NCBI RefSeq assembly: GCF_038502225.1
Contig: NC_091293.1
Coordinates: 2,864,789-2,928,788 of the forward strand
DNA length: 64,000 nucleotides
Reading direction: 5' to 3'
From: Cherax quadricarinatus
Taxonomy: Eukaryota > Arthropoda > Malacostraca > Decapoda > Parastacidae
Shown here: positions 11,124 through 24,541 of the stretch, piece after piece
Layout: the number at the start of each line of letters is the position of its first letter
Numbering within the stretch: the stretch's first letter is position 1
Made by a program: the position numbers and the translations under genes
Notes under the pieces: generated by a model
The model's database searches: none
What the model saw: the letters and a program-made list of their open reading frames with translations, nothing else
What the model was told of the DNA's origin: nothing

Positions 11124-11937
11124 CTACAAGCCAAGTCCAACAACTGGCTCCTGGAATTTAACCCTGCCAAATACAAAGTCATGAAGATCGGGGAAGGGCA
11201 AAGAAGACCGTAGACAGAGTATAGGTTAGGTGGCCAAACATTGCAAACCTCAGTCAAGGAAAAAGATCTCGGGGTGACTATAATACCAAGCACATCTCCT
11301 AAGGTGCACACCAATCAGATAACTGCTGCAGCATACGGGCGTCTGGCACACCTAAGGATAGCGTTCCGATATCTCAGTAAGGAATCGTTCAAGACTCTGT
11401 TCACCACATAAGTCAGGCCCAAACTAGAGAATGCAGCACCAGTTTGGAATCCACACCTGGTCAAGAACGTCAAGAAATTAGAGAAAGTGCAAAGGTCTGC
11501 AACAAGACTAGTCTCAGAGCGAAGAAAGGTTAAGGGAAATTGGCCTGACGACACTGGAGGACAGGAGGGTCAGGGGAGACATGATAACGACATAAAAAAT
11601 ACTGCGAGGAATAGACAAGGGGACAAAGACAGGATGTTCCAGAGATGGGACACAGAAACAAGGGGTCACCATTGGAAGTTGAAGACTCAGATAAGTCAAA
11701 GGGATGTTAGGAAGTATTTCTTCAGTCACAGAGTTGTCAGGCAGTGGAATAGCCTAGAAAGTGACTTAGTGGAGGCAAGAACCATACATAGTTTTAGATG
11801 ACGTTTGATAAAACTCATGAAGCAGGGAGAGAGAGGACCTAGTAGTAATCAGTGAAGAGGCAAGGCCAGGATCTATGCCTCAACCCCTGCAACCACATTT
11901 AGGTGAATTAGGTTAGTACACACACACACACACACAC
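11124..11937 (+). pseudogene. LINE copy A RT C-terminal part and tail
   Basis: Resumes the copy A protein directly after the gypsy element: NWLLEFNPAKY, KEKDLGVTI, AAYGRLAHLRIAFRYL, then RKYFFSHRVVRQWNSLESD. Stops (near 11211 and 11410) and frame changes (near 11520) show decay. The 3' end has the family signature with a degenerate AGGTGA unit and then (CA)n at 11918-11937. Confidence 0.8.
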
Positions 11938-12956
11938 GTGGCGAGGTGTCAGAGTGGGCACCTGTGACCAGCGGGGTCCCACTGGGGTCAGTCCTAGGAC
12001 CAGTGCTGTTTCTGGTATTTGTGAACGACATGACGGAAGGAATAGACTCCGAAGTGTCCCTGTTTGCAGATGACGTGAAATTGATGAGAAGAATTCATTC
12101 GATCGAAGACCAGGCAGAACTACAAAGGGATCTGGACAGGCTGCAGACCTGGCCCAGCAATTGGCTCCTGGAGTTCAACCCCACCAAGTGCAAAGTCATG
12201 AAGATTAGGGAAGGGCAAAGAAGACCGCAGATGGAGTACAGTCTAGGGGGCCAGAGACTACAATCCTCGCTCAAGGAAAAAGATCTCGGGGTGAGTATAA
12301 CACCAGGCATATCTCCTGAAGTGCACATCAACCAAATAACTGCTGCATCATATGGGCGCCTAGCAAACCTCAGAACAGCATTCCGACATCTTAATAAGGA
12401 ATCGTTCAGGACTCTGTACACCGTGTACGTTAGGCCCATATTGGAGTATGCGGCACCAGTTTGGAACCCACACCTAGCCAAGCACGTAAAGAAACTAGAG
12501 AAAGTGCAAAGGTTTGCAACAAGATTAGTCCCAGAGCTAAGAGGTATGTCCTACGAGGAGAGGTTAAGGGAAATCAACCTGACGACACAGGAGCACAGGA
12601 GAGATAGGGGGGACATGATAACGACATACAAAATAATGAGAGGAATTGACAAGTTGGACAAAGACAGGATGTTCCAGAGATTGGACACAGTAACAAGGGG
12701 ACACAGTTGGAAGTTGAAGACACAGATGAATCACATGGATGTTAGGAAGTATTTCTTCAGCCGCAGAGTAGTCAGGAAGTGGAATAGTTTGTGAAGCGAT
12801 GAAGTGGAGGCAGAATCCATACATAGCTTTAAGCAGAGGTATGATAAAGCTCACGGTTCAGGGAGGGTGACCTAGTAGCGACCAGTGAAGAGAATGGGCC
12901 AGGAGCTTGGACTCGACCCCTGCAACCTCAACTAGGTAAGTACAACTAGGTGAGTA
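11938..12956 (+). mobile_element. LINE copy B, 5'-truncated, subfamily I
   Basis: Begins inside the RT palm (GTGGCGAGGTGTCAGAG) directly at the (CA)n tail of copy A. It encodes [39 protein letters not shown] and on to RKYFFSRRVVRKWNSL, open from 11946 to a premature stop at 12792-12794 (TTTGTGA instead of TTTGGGA). The RLQTW and IHSIED residues and the CAACTAGGTGAGTACA tail mark subfamily I, shared with D and G. Confidence 0.85.
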
Positions 12957-15098
<2,142 letters not shown>

Positions 15099-15107
15099 TA
15101 CACACAC

Positions 15108-15163
<56 letters not shown>

Positions 15164-15183
15164 ACACACACATACACACACAC
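15099..15183 (+). repeat. (CA)n microsatellite
   Basis: About 85 bp of CA repeats between the tail of copy C and the start of copy D. Confidence 0.95.
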
Positions 15184-16197
15184 CCCTGGCGAGGTGTCAG
15201 AGTTGGCACCTGTGACCAGCGGGGTCCCACAGGGGTCAGTCCTAGGACCAGTGCTGTTTCTGGTATTTGTGAACATGACGGAAGGAATAGACTAAGAGGT
15301 GTCCCTGTTTGCAGATGACGTGAAGTTGATGAGAAGAATTCACTCGATCGAAGACCAGACAGAACTTCAAAGGGATCTGGACAGGCTGCAGACCTGGTCC
15401 AGCAATTGGCTCCTGGAGTTCAATCCCACCAAGTGCAAAGTCATGAAAACTGGGGAAGGGCAAAGAAGACAGATGGAGTACAGTCTAGGGGGCCAGAGAC
15501 TACATACCTCACTCAAGGAAAAAGATCCTGGGGTGAGTATAACACCAGGCACATCTCCTGAAGTGCACATCAACCAAACAACTGCTGCAGCATATGGGCG
15601 CCTAGCAAACCTCAGAACAGCATTCCGACATCTTAATAAGGAATCGTTCAGGACTCTGTACACCGTGTACGTTAGGCCCATATTGGAGTATGCGGCACCA
15701 GTTTGGAACCCACACCTAGCCAAGCACGTAAAGAAACTAGAGAAAGTGCAAAGGTTTGCAACAAGACTAGTCCCAGAGTTAAGAAGTATGTCCTACGAGG
15801 AGAGGTTAAGGAAAATCAACGTGACGACACTGGAGGACAGGGGGGATATGGGGGACATGATAACGACATACAAAACACTGAGAGGAATTGACAAGGTGGA
15901 CGAAGACAGGATGTTCCAGAGATTGGACACAGTAACAAGGGGACACAGTTGGAAGTTGAAGACACAGATGAATCACATGGATGTTAGGAAGTATTTCTTC
16001 AGCCACAGTGTAGTCAGGAAGTGGAATAGTTTGAGAAGCGATGTAGTGAAGGCAGGATCCATACATAGCTTTAAGCAGAGGTATGATAAAGCTCACGGTT
16101 CAGGGAGAGTGGCCTAGTAGCGACCAGTGAAGAGGCGGGGCCAGGAGCTCGGACTCGACCCCTGTAACCTCAACTAGGTGAGTACAACTAGGTGAGT

Positions 16198-16199
<2 letters not shown>
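15184..16199 (+). mobile_element. LINE copy D, 5'-truncated, subfamily I
   Basis: Starts at almost the same internal position as copy B (GGCGAGGTGTCAGAG). The palm reads [15 protein letters not shown], then a three-base loss and a stop at about 15292. From 15299 the frame is open to 16117 ([21 protein letters not shown] through RKYFFSHSVVRKWNSLRSD). It has the subfamily I tail, two copies of ACTAGGTGAGTACA, followed by (CA)n. Confidence 0.85.
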
Positions 16200-17306
<1,107 letters not shown>

Positions 17307-17317
17307 CACACACACAC

Positions 17318-18516
17318 TGCACGGATTCATGGGAGGCAAATCCTGTGTCACAAACCTTCTGGAGTTTCATGACAAAGTTACAAAAGTAAGACACGTGAGA
17401 AAGGGGTGAGTCGATTGCCTTTTCTTGGACTGCAAGAAGGCCTTCGACACAGTTCCTCGCAAGAGATTAGTGCACAAATACCTGACAGGGAGACAACAAC
17501 GAGTCATGGTACGTGATGAGGTATCACATTGGGGACCTGTGACGAGCAGGGTCCCACAGGGGTCAGGCCTAGGACCAGTGCTATTTTTGGTATACGTGAA
17601 TGACATGATGGAAGGGTTAGATTCAGAAGTGTCCCTGTTCGCAGATGATATAAAGTTAATGAAGAGAATTAAATCAGATGAGGACCAAGCAGGACTTCAA
17701 AGAGACCTGGACAGACTGGACACCTGGTCCAGCAACTGGCTTCTCGAATTTAACCCGGCCAAATGCAAAATCATGAAGATCGGGGAAGGGCACAGAAGAC
17801 CGAAGACGAAGTATAGGCTAGGTAGCCAAAGACTACAAACCTCGCTCAAGGAGAAAGATCTTGGGGTGAGTATAACACCGAGCACATCTCCGGAAGCACA
17901 CATCAACCAGATAACTGCTGCAGCATATGGACGCCTGGCAAACCTGAGAACAGCGTTCCGATACCTTAGTAAGGAATCTTTTAAGACACTGTACACCAGG
18001 TATGTCAGGCCCATGTTGGAGTATGCAGCACCAGTTTGGAACCCGCACCGGGTCAAGAACTTTAAGAAATTAGAGAAAGTGCAAAGGTTTGCAACAAGGC
18101 TAGTTCCAGAGCTAAGGAGAATGTCCTACGAAGAAAGGTTAAGAAAAATCAGCCTGATGACACTGGAGGACAGGAGGGTCAGGGGAGACATGATAACGAC
18201 ATACAAAATACTGCACGGAATAGACAAGGTGGAAAGAGACAAGATGTTCCAGAGAGGGGACACAGATACGAGGGGTCACTCTTGGAAGTTGAAGACTCAG
18301 ATGAGTCACAGGGATGTTAGGAAGCAATTCTTCAGTCATAGAGTAGTCAGGAAGAGGAACAGTCTGGCGAGTAATGTATTGGAGGCAGGAACCATACATA
18401 GCTTTAAGAGGAGGTATGATAAAGCTCAGGGAGCAGGGGGAGAGAGGACCTAGTAGCGTTCAGTGAAGAGGCGGGGCCAGGAGTTATGACTCGACCCCTG
18501 CAACCACAAGTAGGTG

Positions 18517-18519
<3 letters not shown>
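17318..18519 (+). mobile_element. LINE copy F, 5'-truncated, subfamily II
   Basis: Starts in the RT fingers (GCACGGATTCATGG, encoding HGF). From 17425 the frame is open to 18453: LDCKKAFDTVPRKRL, then an internal deletion of about 20 codons that joins VHK directly to [11 protein letters not shown], followed by VPQGSGLGPVLF, LFADDIKLMKRI and a complete C-terminus. A frame change near 17405 precedes it. Apart from that deletion the RT part is intact. The tail is followed by (CA)n. Confidence 0.85.
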
Positions 18520-18598
<79 letters not shown>

Positions 18599-18603
18599 CA
18601 TAC
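18518..18603 (+). repeat. (CA)n microsatellite
   Basis: About 85 bp of CA repeats after copy F. Confidence 0.95.
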
Positions 18604-18729
18604 ACATTCTTAATGAGACTATAACGTTAAATCTTAAGAATAATTATTGTGCGCGAATGTTTACAGTTCTGGAAATTATGGAAACTTTAAATTCTCCCCA
18701 CACATAAACACATACTGGCAACTATAAAC

Positions 18730-18732
<3 letters not shown>
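18604..18732. other. Short AT-rich spacer
   Basis: About 130 bp of AT-rich sequence between two (CA)n runs. I see no coding or structural feature. It may be original flanking DNA. Confidence 0.5.

Positions 18733-18796
<64 letters not shown>
18733..18796 (+). repeat. (CA)n microsatellite
   Basis: About 64 bp of CA repeats ending where LINE copy G starts. Confidence 0.95.
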
Positions 18797-18797
<1 letters not shown>

Positions 18798-19315
18798 GGA
18801 GGCTACACAGGAATGAGGATCTACCTGAATGGGGTTCAGTGGAAATAAATGGTATAAAATACCGACACAATGGAAATATAAACACAAATGCAGTATAATG
18901 TGATTCTTTATTGACAACGTTTCACCCACACAGTGGGCTTTTTCAAGTCACACACGGATCTACCTGGGGTGGAAGGTACGGGAGTATTTATAGTCAGAAT
19001 GTTGAGGTCAGGTGGAGAATGCTGCATCTGATGATCTACCGGGTGGGGTTATAAAGTCTTGGGTAGCTTGGCAGGGGTATTGGACAAGTTGTAGACCTTC
19101 TGCAGTGTTCTATGTTCTTATGTGGGATAGCGATGAAGAAGTTTCTTGGCGAGTGGTTCAGCTATGTTATAGAAGCCATTGTTCTGGTTGAAATTGTTGG
19201 TTATAGAGATAAGCGATGATTCCAGGATTCTTCTGTATTGAGTGTTGTCTTCTGTGGCTATAAGTCTTGAGTTTCTGTAGTTAATTAAATGGTTGTGTGA
19301 ATTGCGATGTTGTAC

Positions 19316-20299
19316 TCAGGCATTCCTTGTATCGTCAGTCCTGCTTGCATATTGGTGTTCTGAAATGCGTGTTTGGAGGTCTCTTGATGTTTCGCCCACA
19401 TATAATTTGTTGCAGTCATTACAAGGGATTATGTATACCCCTGCAGAGGATGGAGGCTTGTCCTGTCTACTACTGGTGATGTCCTTGATGGTCGTGGTTG
19501 TGGAGGTAGATACTTGGAATGATGTTTTGGCAAAGATGTTGGAAACATGTTTGGCAATGGAGTTGTTGGGGAGGACTATGTATCTCTTCTCGGCAGTGTC
19601 TTCTCTGAGTGTGTTGAAGATGTTTAATGCCCGCCGTCTGCAGTCTCTGATGAAGTGACGAGGATAGTGGAGTTTAGAAAATACTTGTTCAATTATAGTG
19701 CATTCTTCCTCAAGGAACTCATTGCTGCAGATTCTGAGTGCACGTAGGAAGAAGCCTATAATCACACCACGTTTGGTTTTGGTGTCGTGGTGAGAGTAGA
19801 AGTGGAGAAGATCGTTTTGGTTGGTGGGTTTTCGATAGACTTTAAAACGAAGTTCGTGGTCAGCTTTGCAGAGCAGAACATCAAGGAAAGGAAGAGTGTT
19901 GTCGACTTCTTCTTCAAGTGTGAACTGGATTGAAGGCTCGACCTGGTTGAGCTTGTCTTGGAGAGCTTGAACAGTGAAGCGTTTAGGAGTTATGAGGAGA
20001 ATGTCGTCAACATAACGGAGCCAGGTGACAGACGAAGGAATAATGGTGAAGAAACGTTCGGCTTCTAGATGTTCCATGTATAAGTTCGCCAGGACTGCAC
20101 TGAGTGGCGAACCCATGGGTAGTCCAAAAGTCTGCTGAAAGAGGTGATTTTCGAAGGAGAAACACGTAAAGCCAACACATAGTTCAACAAGGTCGATGAA
20201 ATCGCTGGCTGGAATGGGAAGAACAAGTGAATCGTCAATTTTCCTGCGCAAGAGATCGATGGCTTGTGTAGTAGGTACTTTGGTGAATAGGGAAGTCAC
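19316..20299 (-). pseudogene. Penelope-like RT and GIY-YIG endonuclease
   Basis: A frame of 327 codons combining reverse transcriptase and endonuclease. RT: SLFTKVPT near residue 3, GLPMGSPLSAVLANLYME at 59-76, WLRYVDDILLI with the catalytic pair at 98-99, and PFLDVLL at 137-143 followed by YRKPTNQND. Endonuclease: GVYIIPCNDCNKLYVGET at 287-304 (GIY and YVG motifs), then the Arg- and His-containing RDLQTRISEH. The N-terminal third of the RT is missing, because the frame begins where the inverted fragment joins. A frame change near 19316 displaces the last part of the endonuclease, which can still be read for some 60 codons towards 19120. Confidence 0.9.
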
Positions 20300-20514
20300 G
20301 TCATAGGCAAGTCATTCCAGCCAGCGATTTCATCGACCTTGTTGAACTATGTGTTGGCTTTACGTGTTTCTCCTGACCTCAACATTCTGACTATAAATAC
20401 TCTCGTACCTTCCAACCCCAGGTAGATCCGTGTGTGACTTGAAAAAGCCCACTGTGTGGGTGAAACGTTGTCAATAAAGGATCACAATATACTGCATTTG
20501 TGTTTATATTTCCA
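20300..20514 (+). repeat. Inverted partial Penelope-like copy
   Basis: Plus-strand fragment in which a piece of RT (encoding the ASDFIDLVELCVGFTCFS region, also at 20150-20220 on the minus strand) is joined directly to the element 3' end (CCTGACCTCAACATTCTGAC to TTATATTTCC, matching the minus-strand end at about 18848-19015). It is therefore an internally deleted copy oriented head-to-head with the main one. Confidence 0.85.
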
Positions 20515-20560
20515 TGGGGTTCAGTGAGACAGAGAACTGACAGGGAAGCCAGTTAATGAG

Positions 20561-22566
20561 ATGATGGAATATGTAGCAACAAAATGCAAGGAGGCTGAGG
20601 AGAGGTTTGTACCCAAGGGTAACAGTAATAATGAAAAAGCCAGGATGAGCCCATGGTTTACCCAAAGGTGCAGGGAGGCAAAAACCAAGTGTGCTAGGGA
20701 ATGGAAGAAATATAGAAGGCAAAGGACCCAGGAGAATAAGGAGACCAGTCGTAGAGCCAGAAACGAATATGCACAGATAAGAAGGGAGGCCCAAAGACAA
20801 TATGAAAATGACATAGCAGCGAAAGCCAAATCTGACCCAAAACTGTTGTACAGCCACATCAGGAGGAAAACAACAGTCAAGGACCAGGTAATCAGGCTAA
20901 GGAAGGAAGGAGGAGAGACAACAAGAAATGACCGTGAAGTATGTGAAGAACTCAACAAGAGATTCAAAGAAGTGTTCACAGAGGAGACAGAAGGGACTCC
21001 AGAAAGACGGAGAGGTGGGGCACACAACCAAGTGCTGGACACAGTGCACACAACCGAGGAAGAAGTGAAGAGGCTTCTGAGTGAGCTAGATACCTCAAAG
21101 GCAATGGGGCCAGATAACATCTCCCCATGGGTATTGAGAGAGAGAGCAGAGGTGCTATGTGTACCCCTAACAACAATATTCAATACATCTATCGAAACAG
21201 GGAGATTGCCTGAGGCATGGAAGACAGCAAATGTAGTCCCAATCTTTAAAAAAGGAGACAGACATGAAGCATTAAACTACAGACCAGTGTCACTGACATG
21301 TATAGTATGCAAAATCATGGAGAAGATTATCAGGAGAAGAGTGGTGGAACACCTAGAAAGGAACGATCTCATCAACAGCAGCCAACATGGTTTCAGGGAC
21401 GGGAAATCCTGTGTCACAAACCTACTGGAGTTCTATGACATGGTGACAGCAGTAAGACAAGAGAGAGAGGGGTGGGTGGATTGCATTTTCTTGGACTGTA
21501 AGAAGGCGTTTGACACAGTTCCACACAAGAGATTGGTGCAAAAACTGGAGGACCAAGCAGGGATAACAGGGAAGGCACTACAATGGATCAGGGAATACTT
21601 GTCAGGAAGACAGCAGCGAGTCATGGTACGTGGCGAGGTGTCAGAGTGGGCACCTGTGACCAGCAGGGTCCCGCAGCGGTCAGTCCTGGGACCAGTGCTG
21701 TTTCTGGTATTTGTGAACGACATGACGGAAGGAATAGACTCTGAGGTGTCCCTGTTTGCAGATGACGTGAAGTTGATGAGAAGAATTCACTCGATCGAAG
21801 ACCAGGCAGAACTACAAAGGGATCTGGACAGGCTGCAGACCTGGTCCAGCAATTGGCTCCTGGAGTTCAATCCCACCAAGTGCAAAGTCATGAAGATTGG
21901 GGAAAGGCAAAGAAGACCGCAGACGGAGTACAGTCAAGGGGGCCAGAGACTACAAACATCACTCAAGGAAAAAGATCTTGGGGTGAGTATAACACCAGGC
22001 ACATCTCCTGAAGCGCACATCAACCAAATAACTGCTGCAGCATATGGGCGCCTGGCAAACCTCAGAACAGCATTCCGACATCTTAATAAGGAATCATTCA
22101 GGACCCTGTACACCGTGTACGTTAGGCCCATATTGGAGTATGCGGCACCAGTTTGGAACCCACACCTAGCCAAGCACGTGAAGAAACTAGAGAATGTGCA
22201 AAGGTTTGCAACAAGACTAGTCCCAGAGCTAAGAGGTATGTCCTACGAGGAGAGGTTAAGGGAAATCAACCTGACGACACTGGAGGACAGGAGAGATAGG
22301 GGGACATGATAACGACATACAAAATACTGAGAGGAATTGACAAGGTGGACAAAGACAGGATGTTCCAGAGATTGGACACAGTAACAAGGGGACACAGTTG
22401 GAAGCTGAAGACACAGATGAATCACAGGGATGTTAGGAAGTATTTCTTCAGCCACAGAGTAGTCAGTAAGTGGAATAGTTTGGGAAGCGATGTAGTGGAG
22501 GCAGGATCCATACATAGCTTTAAGCAGAGGTATGATAAAGCTCACGGCTCAGGGAGAGTGACCTAG
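20561..22566 (+). pseudogene. Reverse transcriptase of LINE copy G (one frameshift)
   Basis: Reverse transcriptase of a CR1/L2-like element. An open frame of 582 codons (20561-22309) covers the linker (SPWFTQRCREAK), fingers (PVSLTCIVCKIMEKIIRRRVVEHLE), QHGFRDGKSC, palm IFLDCKKAFDTVPHKRL with the first Asp, [23 protein letters not shown] with the catalytic pair, and the C-terminal region to RLREINL. A single-base loss in a G run near 22300 shifts the rest (22306-22566, RKYFFSHRVVSKWNSL) into another frame. The expected PQGS of motif B' reads PQRS (near 21673), a substitution at a conserved glycine. It has no endonuclease of its own because of 5' truncation. Confidence 0.9.
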
Positions 22567-22646
22567 TAGCGATCAGTGAAGAGGTGGGGCCAGGAGCTCG
22601 GACTCGACCCCCGCAACCTCAACTAGGTGAGTACAACTAGGTGAGT

Positions 22647-22719
22647 ACACACACACACACACACAATCCACCTGCTTTTCAGACACATAATAAACCCACA
22701 CATAATTCGACACATAATT

Positions 22720-22763
<44 letters not shown>

Positions 22764-22918
22764 GGGCAGACACTCATAGACGCTTTAGACCCTAGTAGTA
22801 ATTTCCGCTTTTTATAACCCAGAATTACTGGTATGTATTAACAGTATCTCCCCCTCATACACACATACACACACACACACACACCTGTACTAGGACAAAA
22901 TGGTAACTAACTAGGCGA

Positions 22919-23010
<92 letters not shown>

Positions 23011-23154
23011 TAAGTACGTGCAGGTCAAGTCTCAGGAGGTTGGGGGTCAGGTCACAAGAAGTTGTGGGCAGCAAAGGACCACTGAGACTACATTACAACG
23101 CACAAGCCACCTACCTTTCAGTACATAATAAACCCACACATAATTTCACACAAA

Positions 23155-23245
<91 letters not shown>
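22647..23245. repeat. (CA)n-rich low-complexity stretch
   Basis: Several CA runs (22647-22665, 22723-22762, 22862-22885, 22921-23008, 23159-23245) separated by short unique pieces. Two of the pieces are related: CATAATAAACCCACACATAA occurs near 22687 and again near 23125, so the block has been duplicated locally. No coding sequence is seen. Confidence 0.85.
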
Positions 23246-23247
<2 letters not shown>

Positions 23248-23402
23248 GTTTACCCTCCCCCTCTCCACCCCTCCCCACTACTCTCCCACATAGCCACAGT
23301 TCCTCCACTACCTCCCCCTCCACACTCTGACATACACACTACTAACATAACATACAGAACTACATAGGTTTCCCACTCTGAGGCAATCAGGATAAAACAA
23401 AA

Positions 23403-24326
23403 ATGGGTTGCCAGAGAGCAACAAGAAAAACCAAGGGACAGGAGGAGGAAGCTGCAAAGGAAGATTGGGCAGCAGAGCTCATAAAAAGGGATCATGAATG
23501 GGAAAAGAAACTAGAAGAACTTAGCATGAGAATGGAAGAGAGGATAGATATGGAAAGCAGGAAGTGGGAGGTGCATGTCAAAGCAGCAGAGGCTAGGAGA
23601 GTTTAGAAGAACAACTGAAAAATCTGAAACAGCCTAAACTAAAGAACATTTTGGGATTGACAACAGAGACTGCTACCTCAGCCACAAATAAGGGGACTGT
23701 AGGGAAAGAAGGAGCACAACTGCATGGAGAGGCTCTATCAGAGGAGACTGTAGTAAAGGAAAGAGCTAAGCTTTATGTGGAGGCCCTAACAGACAACAAC
23801 AGAGCCCAAGGAAAGCCGAGAAGGGAAAATGACAGTCCACTGAGCCCAAGTACATTAGCCAGTGAAACTGATGAAAGGAAAGCTGCAGTGGAGGAAACCA
23901 AATTAAATGAGGGAATGCACAGGGATATGCAGTGGGAGAATGAAAGGGTGAGGTCAGTCTTTGTGTATGGGCTCCAGGAAGTTGAAGGGGAAACATATGA
24001 AGCAAGAAAACAAGGGGGAAAGCATCATGAAAGCAATAGGAGAAGACGACATGACCCAGCTGGAAAATTTTCGGAGAATAGGGGGGTTTGTAAAAAAAAG
24101 AACCCGGCCAGTGAAAGTGACCTTCAAGGCAGAAGCGACTCGGAACAGGATCCTGCAGGAGAAAGCACGATTAAGAGACATGCCAGCAAACAGAAAGTTG
24201 TATCTCGACCGCGACAGAACACAAGAAGAAAGGCAGAAACTTAGAGAGATGGTACAAAGGCGAAAGGAGGAAAGAGAGGGGATGGAGAAGACAGACAGGA
24301 GATCCCAGACCCAGGAAGAAGATTAA
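23403..24326 (+). pseudogene. LINE copy H ORF1 (RNA-binding protein), frameshifted
   Basis: ORF1-type protein in three frames. The first (23403-23606) is charged and predicted coiled-coil (WEKKLEELSMRMEERIDMESRKWE). The middle frame (23651 on) is acidic and low-complexity. The last (23961-24326) has the conserved tail of CR1/L2-type ORF1 proteins: RRIGGFVKKRTRPVKVTFKA, RNRILQEKARLR, LYLDRDRTQEERQKLREM. This layout (coiled coil then RRM-like and C-terminal basic domain) fits a nucleic-acid chaperone that coats the LINE RNA. Frame changes near 23600 and 23950 inactivate it. Confidence 0.8.
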
Positions 24327-24541
24327 ATACAGCCTCCCTCACAACGTCCTATAGAAGCCTCCCAACCAGGTCAACCCCAGTGCAACCAAACACTCTAAAT
24401 CAAAACACCCATGCCACATCCAATGCCCCAACCCACTACATTACAAACTCCACCCCCACAGCAACAACCCATAGTTCCTTACCAGGTCTCCCACTTCCCC
24501 AACCCCAATAAACCTCCCAGACCACAGTCTTAGAAAAGAAG
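24327..24541 (+). other. Spacer between ORF1 and ORF2 of copy H
   Basis: About 215 bp, C- and A-rich (CAACCC motifs), without a convincing frame. It is the inter-ORF region of the element or a continuation of ORF1 in a decayed state. Confidence 0.5.

Larger units (their letters stand above)
1..11937 (+). mobile_element. CR1/L2-like LINE, copy A (host of nested insertions)
   Basis: A non-LTR retrotransposon running off the left edge of the window and broken into three collinear segments: 1-1257, 2090-2383 and 11124-11937. The segments rejoin in the correct order of the protein (end of endonuclease, reverse transcriptase fingers, palm with FADD box, thumb and C-terminal region), as shown by comparison with copies G and H in this window. 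The first gap holds a TTAA-flanked insertion and the second holds the gypsy element with its ACAGG duplication. The 3' end has the family signature: CCCCTGCAACCACA, an AGGTGA unit, then a (CA)n run. Frameshifts and stops show that it is dead. Family assignment (CR1/L2 branch of the Jockey superfamily) rests on the protein style and the microsatellite tail. Confidence 0.85.
18842..20514 (-). mobile_element. Penelope-like retroelement with inverted partial copy
   Basis: Inserted into LINE copy G with a 12-bp target duplication, TGGGGTTCAGTG at 18830-18841 and 20515-20526. The minus-strand body codes for an RT with GIY-YIG endonuclease, followed by a 3' region ending near CAATAAAGAATCACA. At the 5' side of the body (20300-20514) lies an inverted second fragment joining a piece of the RT to the same 3' end. 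Such inverted or head-to-head partial copies are known for Penelope-like elements. The end carries a hairpin-forming CCCACTGTGTGGG followed by TGAAACG. Confidence 0.9.
18797..22646 (+). mobile_element. LINE copy G, 5'-truncated, subfamily I, with Penelope-like insertion
   Basis: Starts in the linker after the endonuclease (GGCTACACAGGAATGAGG). It is interrupted at 18842-20514 by a Penelope-like element with a 12-bp duplication and continues 20527-22646. The body carries the best-preserved RT of this family (see the coding entry). It ends with two copies of ACTAGGTGAGTACA, then (CA)n. Confidence 0.9.

Noticed and set aside
19293..19658. Plus-strand frame of 121 codons opposite the Penelope-like RT
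   Set aside because: It is the antisense shadow of the RT and endonuclease frame.
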